Source: Gemella bergeri ATCC 700627
Lineage (GTDB): Bacteria > Bacillota > Bacilli > Staphylococcales > Gemellaceae
DNA: 51,821 nt
Direction: 5' to 3'
NCBI RefSeq assembly: GCF_000469465.1
Contig: NZ_KI271875.1
Location: forward strand, 1-51,821
How positions within the stretch are numbered: position 1 is the stretch's first letter; every line of letters starts with the position of its first letter. A program made the position numbers and the translations under genes. Below are positions 27,966 through 36,947 of this stretch, piece after piece. The notes beneath the pieces were generated by a model. The model was not told the DNA's origin and ran no database searches. It saw only the letters and a program-made list of their open reading frames with translations.

Positions 27966-28574
27966 ATGAAAATAGCACTTTATGGAGGAAGTTTTGATCC
28001 TATCCATATAGGACATCTTATCACAGCGAGTTATGCGTTAGATTTTTATAATTTAGAAAAAGTGATTTTTATTCCTTCCCATATAACACCGCTGAAGGAA
28101 AGAATTTTAAATGCCAGTGATAAAGATAGAGCTAAAATGGTAAGTTTAAGTATAGAGAGTAATAGAAAATTTGAATTAAGTGATTATGAAATAAAAAATT
28201 CTGCAATAAGTTATAGCTTTAATACGGTAAAATATTTTAAAGGATTTTATCCAAACGATAAGCTGTATTTTATAATTGGAACGGATAGGATAAAAGATTT
28301 AAAAAAATGGTATAATATAATAGAACTTTCAAAAATGGTGACTTTTATTTTTGTTGCAAGAAATGAAGAGAGTTTAAGAAACATTATTAAAAATGATGAT
28401 TTTTATAAATCTATAAGCTATGAAATAATGCCGTCGCCAATTATTGAAATAAGTTCCAGTTTGATAAGAGATAATATAAAGAATAACAAAAATGTAGATT
28501 ACATGATTACAAAAGAATGTAAAAATTACATAGAGGAGTTGAGTCTATATGGATTTTCAAGAAATTCAAAATAA
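27966..28574 (+). CDS. nadD: Nicotinate-nucleotide adenylyltransferase
   Basis: 202-residue NAD-biosynthesis enzyme forming deamido-NAD from NaMN and ATP. The nucleotidyltransferase motif is YGGSFDPIHIGHL and the C-terminal motif is ISSSLIRDNI. It overlaps yqeK by 26 bases, as in related operons. Confidence 0.96.
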   Translation: MKIALYGGSFDPIHIGHLITASYALDFYNLEKVIFIPSHITPLKERILNASDKDRAKMVSLSIESNRKFELSDYEIKNSAISYSFNTVKYFKGFYPNDKLYFIIGTDRIKDLKKWYNIIELSKMVTFIFVARNEESLRNIIKNDDFYKSISYEIMPSPIIEISSSLIRDNIKNNKNVDYMITKECKNYIEELSLYGFSRNSK

Positions 28575-29418
28575 AATAAAAGAAATATTACCGGAAAAAC
28601 GATATGAACATACATTAAGAGTAGTAGAAGTTGCTAAGTATTTGGCACGAGTTTATGGAGCCAGTGAACAAAGAGCAGCTCTTGCAGCTTTAGTACATGA
28701 CGTTTGCAAACCGATGGACGAAGTGGAAATGAAAAAATATGTTATCTTACATAATTTAGATGTTAAGTTGCTTGATTATCCTGTAGCTGTATTACATGGT
28801 CCGGTGGGAAGTGCCTATATTGGAGAGAAGTTTGGTATTGAAGACGAAGAGGTAAAACTTGCAGTTGCTACTCATACATTCGGTAGAAAACATATGACTC
28901 TACTTGAGAAAATAATTTTTATTGCTGATTATATAGAACCAAAAAGAAAACACCCGCATCTAAAAGAAGTAACGGAGATAGCCGAGTACGATTTAGATGA
29001 GGCGGTAAGGCTTGCTGCAAAATATACATTAGTATATTTAATTGATAATGATGAGAGAATTTATCCGTCGTTGTTAGAATGTTATAATTATTATAATATA
29101 AAAAATTATCGAGTAGGTTTTAAAGAAAAAAATAAAGATAAAATTTTAGCAGACGAAAAAACGATAACTATAAGAAATAAAAGTGAGGCACACTTCAAAA
29201 AAGGAGATTTATTGGAGGCAACTACATATGAAGATCCGGATACAGTATTTGCCACTTTGGAAGTAGATTTGGTAAAACCGGTAACTAGAGAAACGTTGAC
29301 CGAGCGTTATGCTAAGTATTATGGTGTTACATTAGAAGAGCTGATAGATAAATTAGCAGAACGTTATCCCGATGATGATGTATTATATGTAGTAATGTTC
29401 CACATTATAAAAAAATAA
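28549..29418 (+). CDS. yqeK: YqeK HD-domain Ap4A hydrolase fused to a YqfB-like ASCH domain
   Basis: 289 residues, about 95 more than a usual YqeK. Residues 1-182 are the YqeK HD hydrolase (His21, HD at 50-51 in ALVHDVCK, H in ATHTFG, ADYIEPKR) that cleaves Ap4A symmetrically in known homologues. Residues about 187-289 resemble the ASCH-domain protein YqfB (N4-acetylcytidine amidohydrolase). KILADEKTITIR, HFKKGD, TLEV, LTERYAKYYGVTLEEL and the VLYVVMF ending line up with it. The Lys and Thr of the reported catalytic triad are present (K204, T207), but the Glu position appears to be Tyr258. One uninterrupted frame. Activity of the ASCH part is uncertain. Confidence 0.88.
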   Translation: MDFQEIQNKIKEILPEKRYEHTLRVVEVAKYLARVYGASEQRAALAALVHDVCKPMDEVEMKKYVILHNLDVKLLDYPVAVLHGPVGSAYIGEKFGIEDEEVKLAVATHTFGRKHMTLLEKIIFIADYIEPKRKHPHLKEVTEIAEYDLDEAVRLAAKYTLVYLIDNDERIYPSLLECYNYYNIKNYRVGFKEKNKDKILADEKTITIRNKSEAHFKKGDLLEATTYEDPDTVFATLEVDLVKPVTRETLTERYAKYYGVTLEELIDKLAERYPDDDVLYVVMFHIIKK

Positions 29419-29434
29419 AGAAAGAGGATACATA

Positions 29435-29773
29435 ATGAAAGTGGAAAATTTATTAAAGATGGTTGTTGATGCTTGTGATAATAAGCATGGATACGACATC
29501 GTAGCTTATGATTTAACGGATGCAGGAGTATTGTATGATTATACAGTTATTTGTCATGCTCCAACATCAAGACAAGTAGAAGCTATAGCTAATGAAGTAA
29601 GAGAAAAAGTACTAAAGAGCGGTGTTGATATTTATAGTACAGAAGGTTTAAAAGAGGCTAAGTGGGTTCTTATGGATTTAGGAGATGTAATTGTCAATAT
29701 TTTAACAAGAGATGACAGAGAATATTATGAATTGGATCTGTTATTTGAAAAATATCCACTAAAAGAGGTTTAG
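29435..29773 (+). CDS. rsfS: Ribosomal silencing factor RsfS
   Basis: 112-residue RsfS/YbeB (YqeL) family protein that binds uL14 and blocks subunit joining in slow growth. The family motifs YDLTDAGVLYDYTVICHAPTS and EGLKEAKWVLMDLGDVIVNI are present. AAAGAGG precedes the ATG. It is directly followed by yqeM. Confidence 0.95.
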   Translation: MKVENLLKMVVDACDNKHGYDIVAYDLTDAGVLYDYTVICHAPTSRQVEAIANEVREKVLKSGVDIYSTEGLKEAKWVLMDLGDVIVNILTRDDREYYELDLLFEKYPLKEV

Positions 29774-29774
29774 A

Positions 29775-30494
29775 ATGTATAAAAATTTAAGTGTTGTTTA
29801 TGACAAATTAATGGACGTTGATTACGATACTTATAAAGAAATAATACGAGAAGAATTAGGAGATAAAGAAAATCTTCTAATTCTTGATTTAGGTTGCGGA
29901 AGTGGTGCATTACTTACAGAATTGAAAAAATATGGCGACGTTTTTGCAATAGATAATAGTGAGGAAATGCTTGCTTTAGCAAGTCAAAAGGAATCCAGTG
30001 TTAGTTATTTTATGATGAACTTGTTAGATGTAGAGAAATTAAATAAAAGTTTTAATTTTATTATAAGTGCATTTGATGTGTTTAATTATCTGGAAGATTT
30101 TCAACAGTTTAAGGCAGGATTAAAAGGTGTATATAATTCACTGAAAAAAGGCGGGAAATTTATCTTTGATATTCATACACCGAATAAAATTAACACTATG
30201 TTAGAAAATAAAGTGTTCGCATATGATGACGATGAAATTAGTTATATATGGTTTACCTATAAAACGGAAAATAATTTAGAAGTAGAGAATGAGATTACAT
30301 TTTTCATTAAAGAAAAAAATAATCTATATAAGAAATTAGAAGAATATCAAAGGCAAAGAACGTATGATATATGTGAAGTGAAAAAAGAAATAAAAAATAT
30401 AGGATTTAAAATTAAAGATTATTTTTGTGATTTTGACAGGGAAAATAAAAATTATAAAAATTCGGAAAGAATAATATTTATTTTAGAGAAGTAA
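29775..30494 (+). CDS. yqeM: SAM-dependent methyltransferase (YqeM-like)
   Basis: 239-residue class I methyltransferase. The SAM motif is ILDLGCGSGALLTELKK, followed by AIDNSEEMLALA and a D-x-F-N-Y region (ISAFDVFNYL). It holds the place of B. subtilis yqeM after yqeL/rsfS; the target is unknown. Its stop codon lies in the stem of a terminator, which ends the psd-yqeM cluster. Confidence 0.88.
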   Translation: MYKNLSVVYDKLMDVDYDTYKEIIREELGDKENLLILDLGCGSGALLTELKKYGDVFAIDNSEEMLALASQKESSVSYFMMNLLDVEKLNKSFNFIISAFDVFNYLEDFQQFKAGLKGVYNSLKKGGKFIFDIHTPNKINTMLENKVFAYDDDEISYIWFTYKTENNLEVENEITFFIKEKNNLYKKLEEYQRQRTYDICEVKKEIKNIGFKIKDYFCDFDRENKNYKNSERIIFILEK

Positions 30495-30515
30495 TGGGCA
30501 GTTACTTCTTTTTTA
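30487..30515 (+). terminator. Terminator after yqeM
   Basis: AGAAGTAA pairs with TTACTTCT, followed by a T run. It overlaps the stop codon. Confidence 0.85.
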
Positions 30516-30596
30516 TTATTTATCATTATAGTTATTTTAAGATTTCTCATGCTGGTATTTTTATGATTAAAACATATTTATTTTTTAAAATAATTG

Positions 30597-30625
30597 TTGA
30601 CATTTGTAGACGAAGAGCATATAAT
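30597..30625 (+). promoter_or_regulatory. copY: Promoter of the copYZA operon
   Basis: A perfect consensus promoter: TTGACA, 17 bases, TATAAT. The first CopY box overlaps its -35. Confidence 0.92.
30599..30608. promoter_or_regulatory. CopY operator (cop box) 1
   Basis: GACATTTGTA matches the cop box TACAnnTGTA with one change and overlaps the -35 box, so repressor binding would block RNA polymerase. Confidence 0.85.
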
Positions 30626-30638
30626 ATTATTTGAAGGT

Positions 30639-30648
30639 TACATTTGTA
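30639..30648. promoter_or_regulatory. CopY operator (cop box) 2
   Basis: TACATTTGTA is a perfect cop box (TACAnnTGTA) just after the -10. The two boxes share the longer word ACATTTGTAGACGA and are 40 bases apart, as in enterococcal and streptococcal cop operons. Confidence 0.92.
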
Positions 30649-30678
30649 GACGAAAATCAATCAAAGGAGAATTAACGA

Positions 30679-31128
30679 ATGGTGTTTAATATTTCTGAAG
30701 CAGAGTGGGAAGTAATGCGAGTAGTTTGGAGTAATATCGATACTACAAGCAAGATTGTTATTGATACGCTAAGTTCTAAGAAAGGGTGGTCAGTTTCTAC
30801 AATCAAGACATTACTTTCAAGATTAGTTGAGAAAAACATGTTAAATACAAGAAAACAGGGTAATAAATTTATTTATAATGCGGTATATAGTGAAAATGAT
30901 TGTCTTGAAAGTATTACAAAGGAATTTTTAAATAAAATTTGTGCAAGGAAAACAGGGTTAATAATAAAAATTATAATAGATGAGGATAGACTAAGTGTAG
31001 AAGATATAGATAATACCATTTTAAAATTAAAAGAAAAGAAAAAAACAGCTAAAAAAGTAATAGAATGTAATTGTGTTAAAGGCCAATGTACCTGTCATAA
31101 TAATGGTCAATGTATTTGTCATAGATAA
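30679..31128 (+). CDS. copY: CopY/TcrY-family copper-responsive repressor
   Basis: 149-residue BlaI/MecI-type repressor. The N-terminal winged HTH reads ISEAEWEVMRVVWSN and STIKTLLSRLVEKNML. The C-terminal metal-binding tail contains three Cys-x-Cys pairs, CNC-VKGQ-CTC-HNNGQ-CIC; the well-known CopY motif has two (CxCx4-5CxC). Zinc-loaded CopY binds the two cop boxes and Cu(I) releases it. First gene of the copYZA operon. Confidence 0.95.
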   Translation: MVFNISEAEWEVMRVVWSNIDTTSKIVIDTLSSKKGWSVSTIKTLLSRLVEKNMLNTRKQGNKFIYNAVYSENDCLESITKEFLNKICARKTGLIIKIIIDEDRLSVEDIDNTILKLKEKKKTAKKVIECNCVKGQCTCHNNGQCICHR

Positions 31129-31149
31129 CAAATTTAGGAGGAGAGAAAA

Positions 31150-31353
31150 ATGAAACGATTTAAAATAGGTGGAATGGGTTGTACACACTGTGTAAGGATT
31201 ATAGAAGAAACTGTTAGTGCTTTAGATAATGTGAAAAGTGCAAGTGTTGATTTTGAAAATAAAGTATTGACTGTTGAATATGTTGAAGGAGAAAAGGTTG
31301 ATGAAATAATAAAAGCGGTAGAAGAAATTGGTTATGAACTTACCGAAATTTAG
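31150..31353 (+). CDS. copZ: Copper chaperone CopZ
   Basis: 67-residue HMA-domain chaperone. The Cu(I) site is GMGCTHCVRII (CxxC), and the ferredoxin-like fold is complete. It delivers copper to CopA and CopY. AGGAGG precedes the ATG. It lies 11 bases before copA. Confidence 0.95.
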   Translation: MKRFKIGGMGCTHCVRIIEETVSALDNVKSASVDFENKVLTVEYVEGEKVDEIIKAVEEIGYELTEI

Positions 31354-31364
31354 GAGATGGTAAT

Positions 31365-33581
31365 ATGAAAATAGAAACATTCGATATAGAGGGTATGACT
31401 TGTGCGGCATGTGCAATGAGAATAGAAAAGGCTATTTCAAAAATAGATTCGGTAGATGTGGCTAATGTAAACCTGGCCGGTGAGAAACTAACGGTAAGAT
31501 ACAAAGATAATAAAACTACTAATGAAATAATAAATAAAGTTGAAAAGATAGGGTATAAAGCAAAATTACAAGAGGAAAGTTCCTTTACAGAAAAAGAGAA
31601 TAAAAAACAATTAGAATTAAGCAAAATAAAAAGCAGATTAATTGTTTCTATTGTTTTTGCTCTACCGTTATTGTATATTGCCATGGCAGAGATGATAAAT
31701 TTACCAAACATAATAGATATGAATACAAATTCAAAAACTTTTGCGATTATCCAACTTATTTTGGTTATTCCTATTTTATATATGGGAAGAAATTTTTTTA
31801 TAAAGGGTTATCGAGCATTATTTGCAGGGTATCCTAATATGGATTCTTTAGTTGCTTTGGGAACAAGTGCAGCATTTATTTATAGCCTATATAACAGCAT
31901 TAGGGTTCTGTATGGAAATATTCATGCTGTTCATCATCTTTATTATGAATCGGCAGGGGTTGTATTAACATTAATAACACTTGGTAAATATTTTGAAAGT
32001 TTATCAAAAGGAAAAACTATGGAAGCTGTAAATAAATTAATTCAACTAACTCCTGAAAAGGCAACATTAATTAAAAATAATCAAGAGATAATTATTAAAA
32101 CTACAGAGTTATTAGTTGGAGATATAGTAGGGGTTAAAGCAGGAGAGAAAATTTCAGCTGATGGTGTTGTAGTTTCCGGAAATGCTGTTATTGATGAGGC
32201 TATGTTAACCGGTGAAAGTATACCGGTAGAAAAAAAGAAAGATGATAAGGTTGTAGCAGGTACTATTAATACAAACGGTTATATTACTTTTAGAGTAACT
32301 GATGTAGGGAAAGATACTACTCTGTCAAAAATTATTAACTTAGTGGAAAATACCCAAAATAATAAAGGAGAACTATCTCGTTTGGCGGATAAAGTAGCCG
32401 GAATTTTCGTTTCGACGATAATAACGTTAGCAATAGTCTCCGGTTTATATTGGTATTTTATTGGCGATAAGAATATAGAATTTTCGCTAACTATTGTTAT
32501 TTCTGTATTAGTAATCGCTTGTCCGTGTGCGTTGGGATTAGCAACACCTACGGCAATAATGGTCGGTGCAGGTAGAGGTGCGGAGAATGGGATTCTTATA
32601 AAAAATGGTGAAGTTTTAGAAATTATTTCAAAAGCTACAACGGTTGTTTTGGATAAAACCGGAACAATAACAAAAGGAAGTCCTGAAGTAACTGATGTAA
32701 ACGTAAAAAATTATGATAGAGAAAACTTTTTAATATTATTAAAAGCGTTGGAGAAAAAATCAGAACATCCGTTAGCAAAAGCTGTTATTGACTATACTGA
32801 TAATATTTCGGATATTCAAGTGGAAAATTTTGAAACGATAGTAGGGAAGGGAGTTAGAGCAAATTATAACGATAAAAAGCTACTTTTAGGTAATAAAAAA
32901 CTTATGAATGAAAATAATATTGATATTTCTAAATTCGAAAATGAAATAAATGATTATAGCAATGAATCTAAAACAGTAGTTTATTTAGCAGAGAATAATA
33001 GGTTATTAGGTATTGTTGCTATTCGTGATGAAATTAAAGAAAGTAGCAAACTTGCAATTAAAAAAATGATAGATTCCAACTTGGAAGTTGTTATGTTAAC
33101 CGGTGATAACAAACAAACGGCAGAGAAAATTGCGAGTGAAGTTGTAATAAAAGAAGTAATAAGTGATGTTCTTCCTGATGAGAAAGCTACTGCTATAAAA
33201 AAATTACAAAATAAAGATAAGATGGTAATAATGGTCGGGGACGGTATTAACGATGCTCCGGCCTTAGTTCAAGCTGATATAGGTGTTGCAATAGGAACAG
33301 GAACAGATATAACATTAGACTCATCCGATATAATTTTATTAAAAAACGATTTGGCGGATGTAGTTAAAGCAATAAATTTAAGTAAAAAAACCGAAAAAAA
33401 TATAAAAGAAAATTTATTTTGGGCATTTATTTATAATATTATTGGAATACCGATGGCAATGGGCGTGTTTTACGCATTTTATGGTATGCTCCTTAATCCG
33501 ATGATAGCAGGCTTAGCAATGAGCTTAAGCTCTGTATCTGTTGTATTAAATGCCCTAAGATTAAAAAGAATAAAATTATAG
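31365..33581 (+). CDS. copA: Copper-transporting P1B-type ATPase CopA
   Basis: 738-residue copper exporter. It has a single N-terminal HMA domain (GMTCAACAMRIE), a membrane CPC motif (ACPCALGLATP), the actuator TGES and the phosphorylation motif VVLDKTGTITKG. HPLA and MVGDGINDAPAL follow. Eight membrane helices are expected. It pumps Cu(I) out of the cell. Last gene of the copYZA operon. Confidence 0.97.
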   Translation: MKIETFDIEGMTCAACAMRIEKAISKIDSVDVANVNLAGEKLTVRYKDNKTTNEIINKVEKIGYKAKLQEESSFTEKENKKQLELSKIKSRLIVSIVFALPLLYIAMAEMINLPNIIDMNTNSKTFAIIQLILVIPILYMGRNFFIKGYRALFAGYPNMDSLVALGTSAAFIYSLYNSIRVLYGNIHAVHHLYYESAGVVLTLITLGKYFESLSKGKTMEAVNKLIQLTPEKATLIKNNQEIIIKTTELLVGDIVGVKAGEKISADGVVVSGNAVIDEAMLTGESIPVEKKKDDKVVAGTINTNGYITFRVTDVGKDTTLSKIINLVENTQNNKGELSRLADKVAGIFVSTIITLAIVSGLYWYFIGDKNIEFSLTIVISVLVIACPCALGLATPTAIMVGAGRGAENGILIKNGEVLEIISKATTVVLDKTGTITKGSPEVTDVNVKNYDRENFLILLKALEKKSEHPLAKAVIDYTDNISDIQVENFETIVGKGVRANYNDKKLLLGNKKLMNENNIDISKFENEINDYSNESKTVVYLAENNRLLGIVAIRDEIKESSKLAIKKMIDSNLEVVMLTGDNKQTAEKIASEVVIKEVISDVLPDEKATAIKKLQNKDKMVIMVGDGINDAPALVQADIGVAIGTGTDITLDSSDIILLKNDLADVVKAINLSKKTEKNIKENLFWAFIYNIIGIPMAMGVFYAFYGMLLNPMIAGLAMSLSSVSVVLNALRLKRIKL

Positions 33582-33587
33582 AATTAT

Positions 33588-33614
33588 AAAAAGGCTGTGT
33601 AAACAGTCTTTTTT
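33588..33614 (+). terminator. Terminator of the cop operon
   Basis: AAAGGCTGT pairs with ACAGTCTTT (one G-T pair), followed by a T run. Confidence 0.82.
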
Positions 33615-33782
33615 AGTATAGTTTTTTGAATAAAACTAGTTGATGGTAATGTTGGTTATAGTTTTCAGTACGAAGAATTTTTAGAATACCATAATATAAT
33701 TATTACAAATAAATAATTATGTATAAAAACCTTTTGAAATATGATATACTGGTATTACTAATTATAAAAGAGGGTCAGTACT

Positions 33783-34562
33783 ATGGGGAAAGATAAAAAA
33801 ACGATTGTGATAACCGGAGCTTCTAGTGGAATAGGTAGGGAACTCGCTTATCAGTTTGCAGAAAAAGGAAATGTTCATTTAATATTAGTATCCAGAAGAA
33901 AAGAAGCTCTTGATAAAGTAGCTAAAAAATGTGAAACTTTTGATAATGTAACTACAAATACATATTCAGTTGATATTGGAGACAAGGAACAAGTAGATAA
34001 ACTGATAGAAAAATTAGGTAATATTGATATATTGATTAACGGTGCCGGCTTCGGAATTATGAAGGAATTCAGTGAATTTAATGATTATGAAGTAGTTAAA
34101 ATGTTTGATACAAATGTTATAGGAACGATACAACTAACTAATGAAATTGCTAAAAAAATGCGTGAGAAAAAATCAGGAACTATTGTAACTATAGCATCAT
34201 TATCAGGGAAAATAGCAACTCAATATACATCAATTTATTCAGCAACAAAATTTGCACTTATAGGTTATTGTAATTCTTTAAGATTAGAATTAAAAGAAGA
34301 TAATGTTCATGTTATGACCGTAAATCCCGGTCCGGTTGCAACAAATTTCTTTGGTGCTTCGGATGAAAATAAGAAATATTTAAAAAAATTGGGTGATAAA
34401 ACTATTACACCAAAAAGTCTTTGTAGAAAAATAATAGTAGGTATAGAAAGAAAAAAACGTGAAGTGAATACGCCGATTAAATTGGCGTTGGGTGCAAAAA
34501 TTAATATGATATTTCCAAAACTAGGAGATAAATTAATTTATAGTATATTTAAAAAACAATAA
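33783..34562 (+). CDS. Short-chain dehydrogenase/reductase (SDR)
   Basis: 259-residue classical SDR. The NADP-binding motif is TGASSGIG, NNAG appears as INGAGFG, the catalytic Ser is in IASLSG and YxxxK is YSATK. The C-terminal part (NPGPVATNFFG) is typical of the DltE/YqjQ-like group of SDRs with an unknown substrate. It lacks a membrane segment. Confidence 0.9.
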   Translation: MGKDKKTIVITGASSGIGRELAYQFAEKGNVHLILVSRRKEALDKVAKKCETFDNVTTNTYSVDIGDKEQVDKLIEKLGNIDILINGAGFGIMKEFSEFNDYEVVKMFDTNVIGTIQLTNEIAKKMREKKSGTIVTIASLSGKIATQYTSIYSATKFALIGYCNSLRLELKEDNVHVMTVNPGPVATNFFGASDENKKYLKKLGDKTITPKSLCRKIIVGIERKKREVNTPIKLALGAKINMIFPKLGDKLIYSIFKKQ

Positions 34563-34633
34563 AATATATAAGTTGAATTTTTATAGAATTATATTATAAT
34601 TGAAGAAGAGAATAAAAAAGGAGATTATTTATA

Positions 34634-34789
34634 GTGTCTAATAGTATTTTAGAGGAATTAAAAACAAAATTTGAAGATTTTGCGAGCGAGTTGGAGAATA
34701 TCGAACCTGAAAAGGTAGACTTATCACAAATTGATAGATTAATAGCTTTGGTAGAAGAATTAGATAATGAAATAAAAACTATAAAATAG
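34634..34789 (+). CDS. Small acidic protein, SE1561-like
   Basis: 51-residue protein starting at GTG with AAAGGAG upstream. It is helical and acidic (LEELKTKFEDFASELENIEP, ALVEELDNEI). Size and pattern resemble the SE1561 family of small staphylococcal proteins, whose function is unknown. It is followed directly by a terminator. The good ribosome binding site and the tight fit before the terminator support a real gene. Confidence 0.65.
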   Translation: MSNSILEELKTKFEDFASELENIEPEKVDLSQIDRLIALVEELDNEIKTIK

Positions 34790-34796
34790 AGTACAG

Positions 34797-34836
34797 AGGG
34801 CTAAATGAAATCAAGTTATTTCTTGTTTAGCTCTTT
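34797..34836 (+). terminator. Terminator after the small acidic protein gene
   Basis: AGGGCTAAA pairs with TTTAGCTCT (one G-T pair), with further inner pairing, followed by TTTTT. Confidence 0.75.
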
Positions 34837-34851
34837 TTATATGAGGATAAA

Positions 34852-36210
34852 ATGAAAAAGAAAAATAACAATAAGAAGATAAATATTTTATTGACGATAA
34901 AAAAAGTTGGAATTAATGGCGAAGGAATAGGTTATTATAAAAAGAAAATTACTTTTGTCAAAGGGGCATTACCTGATGAAGTGATTATTTGTGAAATAAT
35001 TGAAGAAACTCCAAAATATATTATAGGAAGATTAATAAAAATAAAAGAAGTTAGCCCATATCGTGTTGAAGTGAAAAAAGAATATGCAGAAAGCGGGGCA
35101 TACCAATTACTTCATGTCGAGTATAAAAAACAATTAGAGTATAAGCGTTCGATATTAATAGATGCTTTTGATAAATATTATAAACTTCCTAAAACCGATA
35201 AATTAGTTTTAAAAACATTAGCCAGCCCTTTAACAGAGCACTATCGTAATAAAAATCAGTTTCCCGTTGCTGTACGTAACGGTAAGGTTATAGCCGGATT
35301 GTATAAAGAAGGGACAAATGAGTTGGTTGAAATAAAGGAAGATTTAGCCTTACATAATAATGGAAATAAGATTACTCAACTTGCTACAAAATGTTTAGAG
35401 AAATATAAAATAGTTATCTCAATGAATAAAAATCATTATGGAGTAAGATATATAGCCACACGAACATCATTTTGTAATGGGGATGTTCAACTTATTTTTG
35501 TTGCCAATACTGAGAAAATAAAAAATCTTGACAAAATCATAAATGAGATTAAGCATGAAAAAAATGTTAAAAGCATAGTGTTAAACATCACTAATGATAA
35601 AGATCACTTAGTAATGGGTGAAAAAAATATTACACTTTATGGTGATAATTGTATAATTGAAAAAATCGGAGATATTCAATATAAATTATCAGCAAATTCA
35701 TTTTTCCAATTAAATCCCCTACAAACAAAGAAACTTTACGATAAGGTAGTAGAGTTTGCAGATTTAAAAGAAAACAATGTAGTGTTGGATGCTTTTTGCG
35801 GAGTCGGAACGATAGGGCAGTATGTAAGTAAAAAATGCAAAGAAGTATACGGCGTTGATATAGTAAAAGAAGCGATAGAAGATGCCAATGATAATGTTAA
35901 ACTTAACAATTTGACAAATTGTACTTATGTAGCAGGTGATGTAAATAAAATAGTACCTAAGTGGATAAAAAAAGGTATTAACTTTGATGTTGCGATAGTT
36001 GACCCTCCACGTGCCGGGTTAGGACATCTGACCAGAAATCTTTTAAATATTGGAGCGAAAAAAATTATCTATGTTAGTTGTAATCCTTCAACACTTGCCC
36101 GTGATTTAAAGATATTAGCAAGAAAATACAAAATTCGTCGTATTCAACCAATAGATATGTTTCCGGGGACACCGACGATAGAAGCGGTAGTAGAGTTGGT
36201 GAAAAAGTAG
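34852..36210 (+). CDS. rlmD: 23S rRNA (uracil-C5)-methyltransferase, RlmD/RumA family
   Basis: 452-residue RNA m5U methyltransferase (RlmCD type in Firmicutes). An N-terminal TRAM domain (KKVGINGEGIGYYKKKITFVKGALPDE) binds RNA. The catalytic domain has SFFQLNPLQTKKLY, the SAM motif LDAFCGVGTIG, VDPPRAGL and the nucleophile Cys in YVSCNPSTLARDL. Iron-sulfur cysteines of E. coli RumA are not conserved, as usual in Gram-positives. Confidence 0.93.
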   Translation: MKKKNNNKKINILLTIKKVGINGEGIGYYKKKITFVKGALPDEVIICEIIEETPKYIIGRLIKIKEVSPYRVEVKKEYAESGAYQLLHVEYKKQLEYKRSILIDAFDKYYKLPKTDKLVLKTLASPLTEHYRNKNQFPVAVRNGKVIAGLYKEGTNELVEIKEDLALHNNGNKITQLATKCLEKYKIVISMNKNHYGVRYIATRTSFCNGDVQLIFVANTEKIKNLDKIINEIKHEKNVKSIVLNITNDKDHLVMGEKNITLYGDNCIIEKIGDIQYKLSANSFFQLNPLQTKKLYDKVVEFADLKENNVVLDAFCGVGTIGQYVSKKCKEVYGVDIVKEAIEDANDNVKLNNLTNCTYVAGDVNKIVPKWIKKGINFDVAIVDPPRAGLGHLTRNLLNIGAKKIIYVSCNPSTLARDLKILARKYKIRRIQPIDMFPGTPTIEAVVELVKK

Positions 36211-36291
36211 AATAATAGCGATAATAAATAATGAAAAAAATTATCTAAATTGTAATAAGAAATTATAAATTTCAGTAAGGGAGGAATAATC

Positions 36292-36879
36292 TTGGATAAT
36301 AAATTAGAGCATCTAAAACAGGAGATTATGAGAGATGATGAAAATAGAAAGTATACGGATAAAGGAATAGAACCGCTATTTTCAGCTCCTAGTACGGCAA
36401 AAATTATGATAGTGGGTCAAGCACCGGGGATAAAAGCACAAGAAAGTAAAATATTCTTTAATGATAAAAGTGGTGTGAAACTGCGTGAATGGATGGGTAT
36501 AAATGACGAAATATTTTATAATTCCGGTTTAATAGCCGTTGTACCGATGGATTTTTATTACCCGGGAAAAGGGAAAAGTGGAGATTTACCACCACGAAAA
36601 AATTTTGCTTCCAAATGGCATAATAAAGTATTGGAATTATTACCAAATATTAGGCTAATTATTTTAGTAGGAAAATATGCTCAAGATTATTATTTATGTG
36701 ATGTTAAAAGAGGCAATCTAACGGAAACTGTGCATCACTACAAGGAGTATTTACCACAGTATTTCCCAATAGTGCATCCATCTCCATTAAATTTTCGTTG
36801 GCAAAGTAAAAATCCATGGTTTGAAAAAGATGTTGTGCCGGTGTTAAGAGAAAAAGTAAGAGAAGTGTTGAATAAATAA
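36292..36879 (+). CDS. Uracil-DNA glycosylase family protein
   Basis: 195-residue UDG-fold protein of the single-domain family close to SMUG/MUG-like proteins. The active-site region is MIVGQAPGIKAQESKIFFND, and the later motif is VHPSPLNFRWQSKNPWF (HPS). A TTG start has GGGAGG upstream and there is no nearby ATG. Base-excision repair is likely; the substrate range is unknown. Confidence 0.85.
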   Translation: MDNKLEHLKQEIMRDDENRKYTDKGIEPLFSAPSTAKIMIVGQAPGIKAQESKIFFNDKSGVKLREWMGINDEIFYNSGLIAVVPMDFYYPGKGKSGDLPPRKNFASKWHNKVLELLPNIRLIILVGKYAQDYYLCDVKRGNLTETVHHYKEYLPQYFPIVHPSPLNFRWQSKNPWFEKDVVPVLREKVREVLNK

Positions 36880-36886
36880 ATCAAAA

Positions 36887-36937
36887 CTGACTACAGGCAG
36901 AAAATATTAAAATTTTCGCCCAATAGTCAGTTTTTGT
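36887..36937. terminator. Bidirectional terminator, UDG / lid-domain gene
   Basis: AAAACTGACTA pairs with TAGTCAGTTTT with T-rich flanks on both sides; it lies between convergent genes. Confidence 0.82.
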
Positions 36938-36947
36938 AATAAAACTT

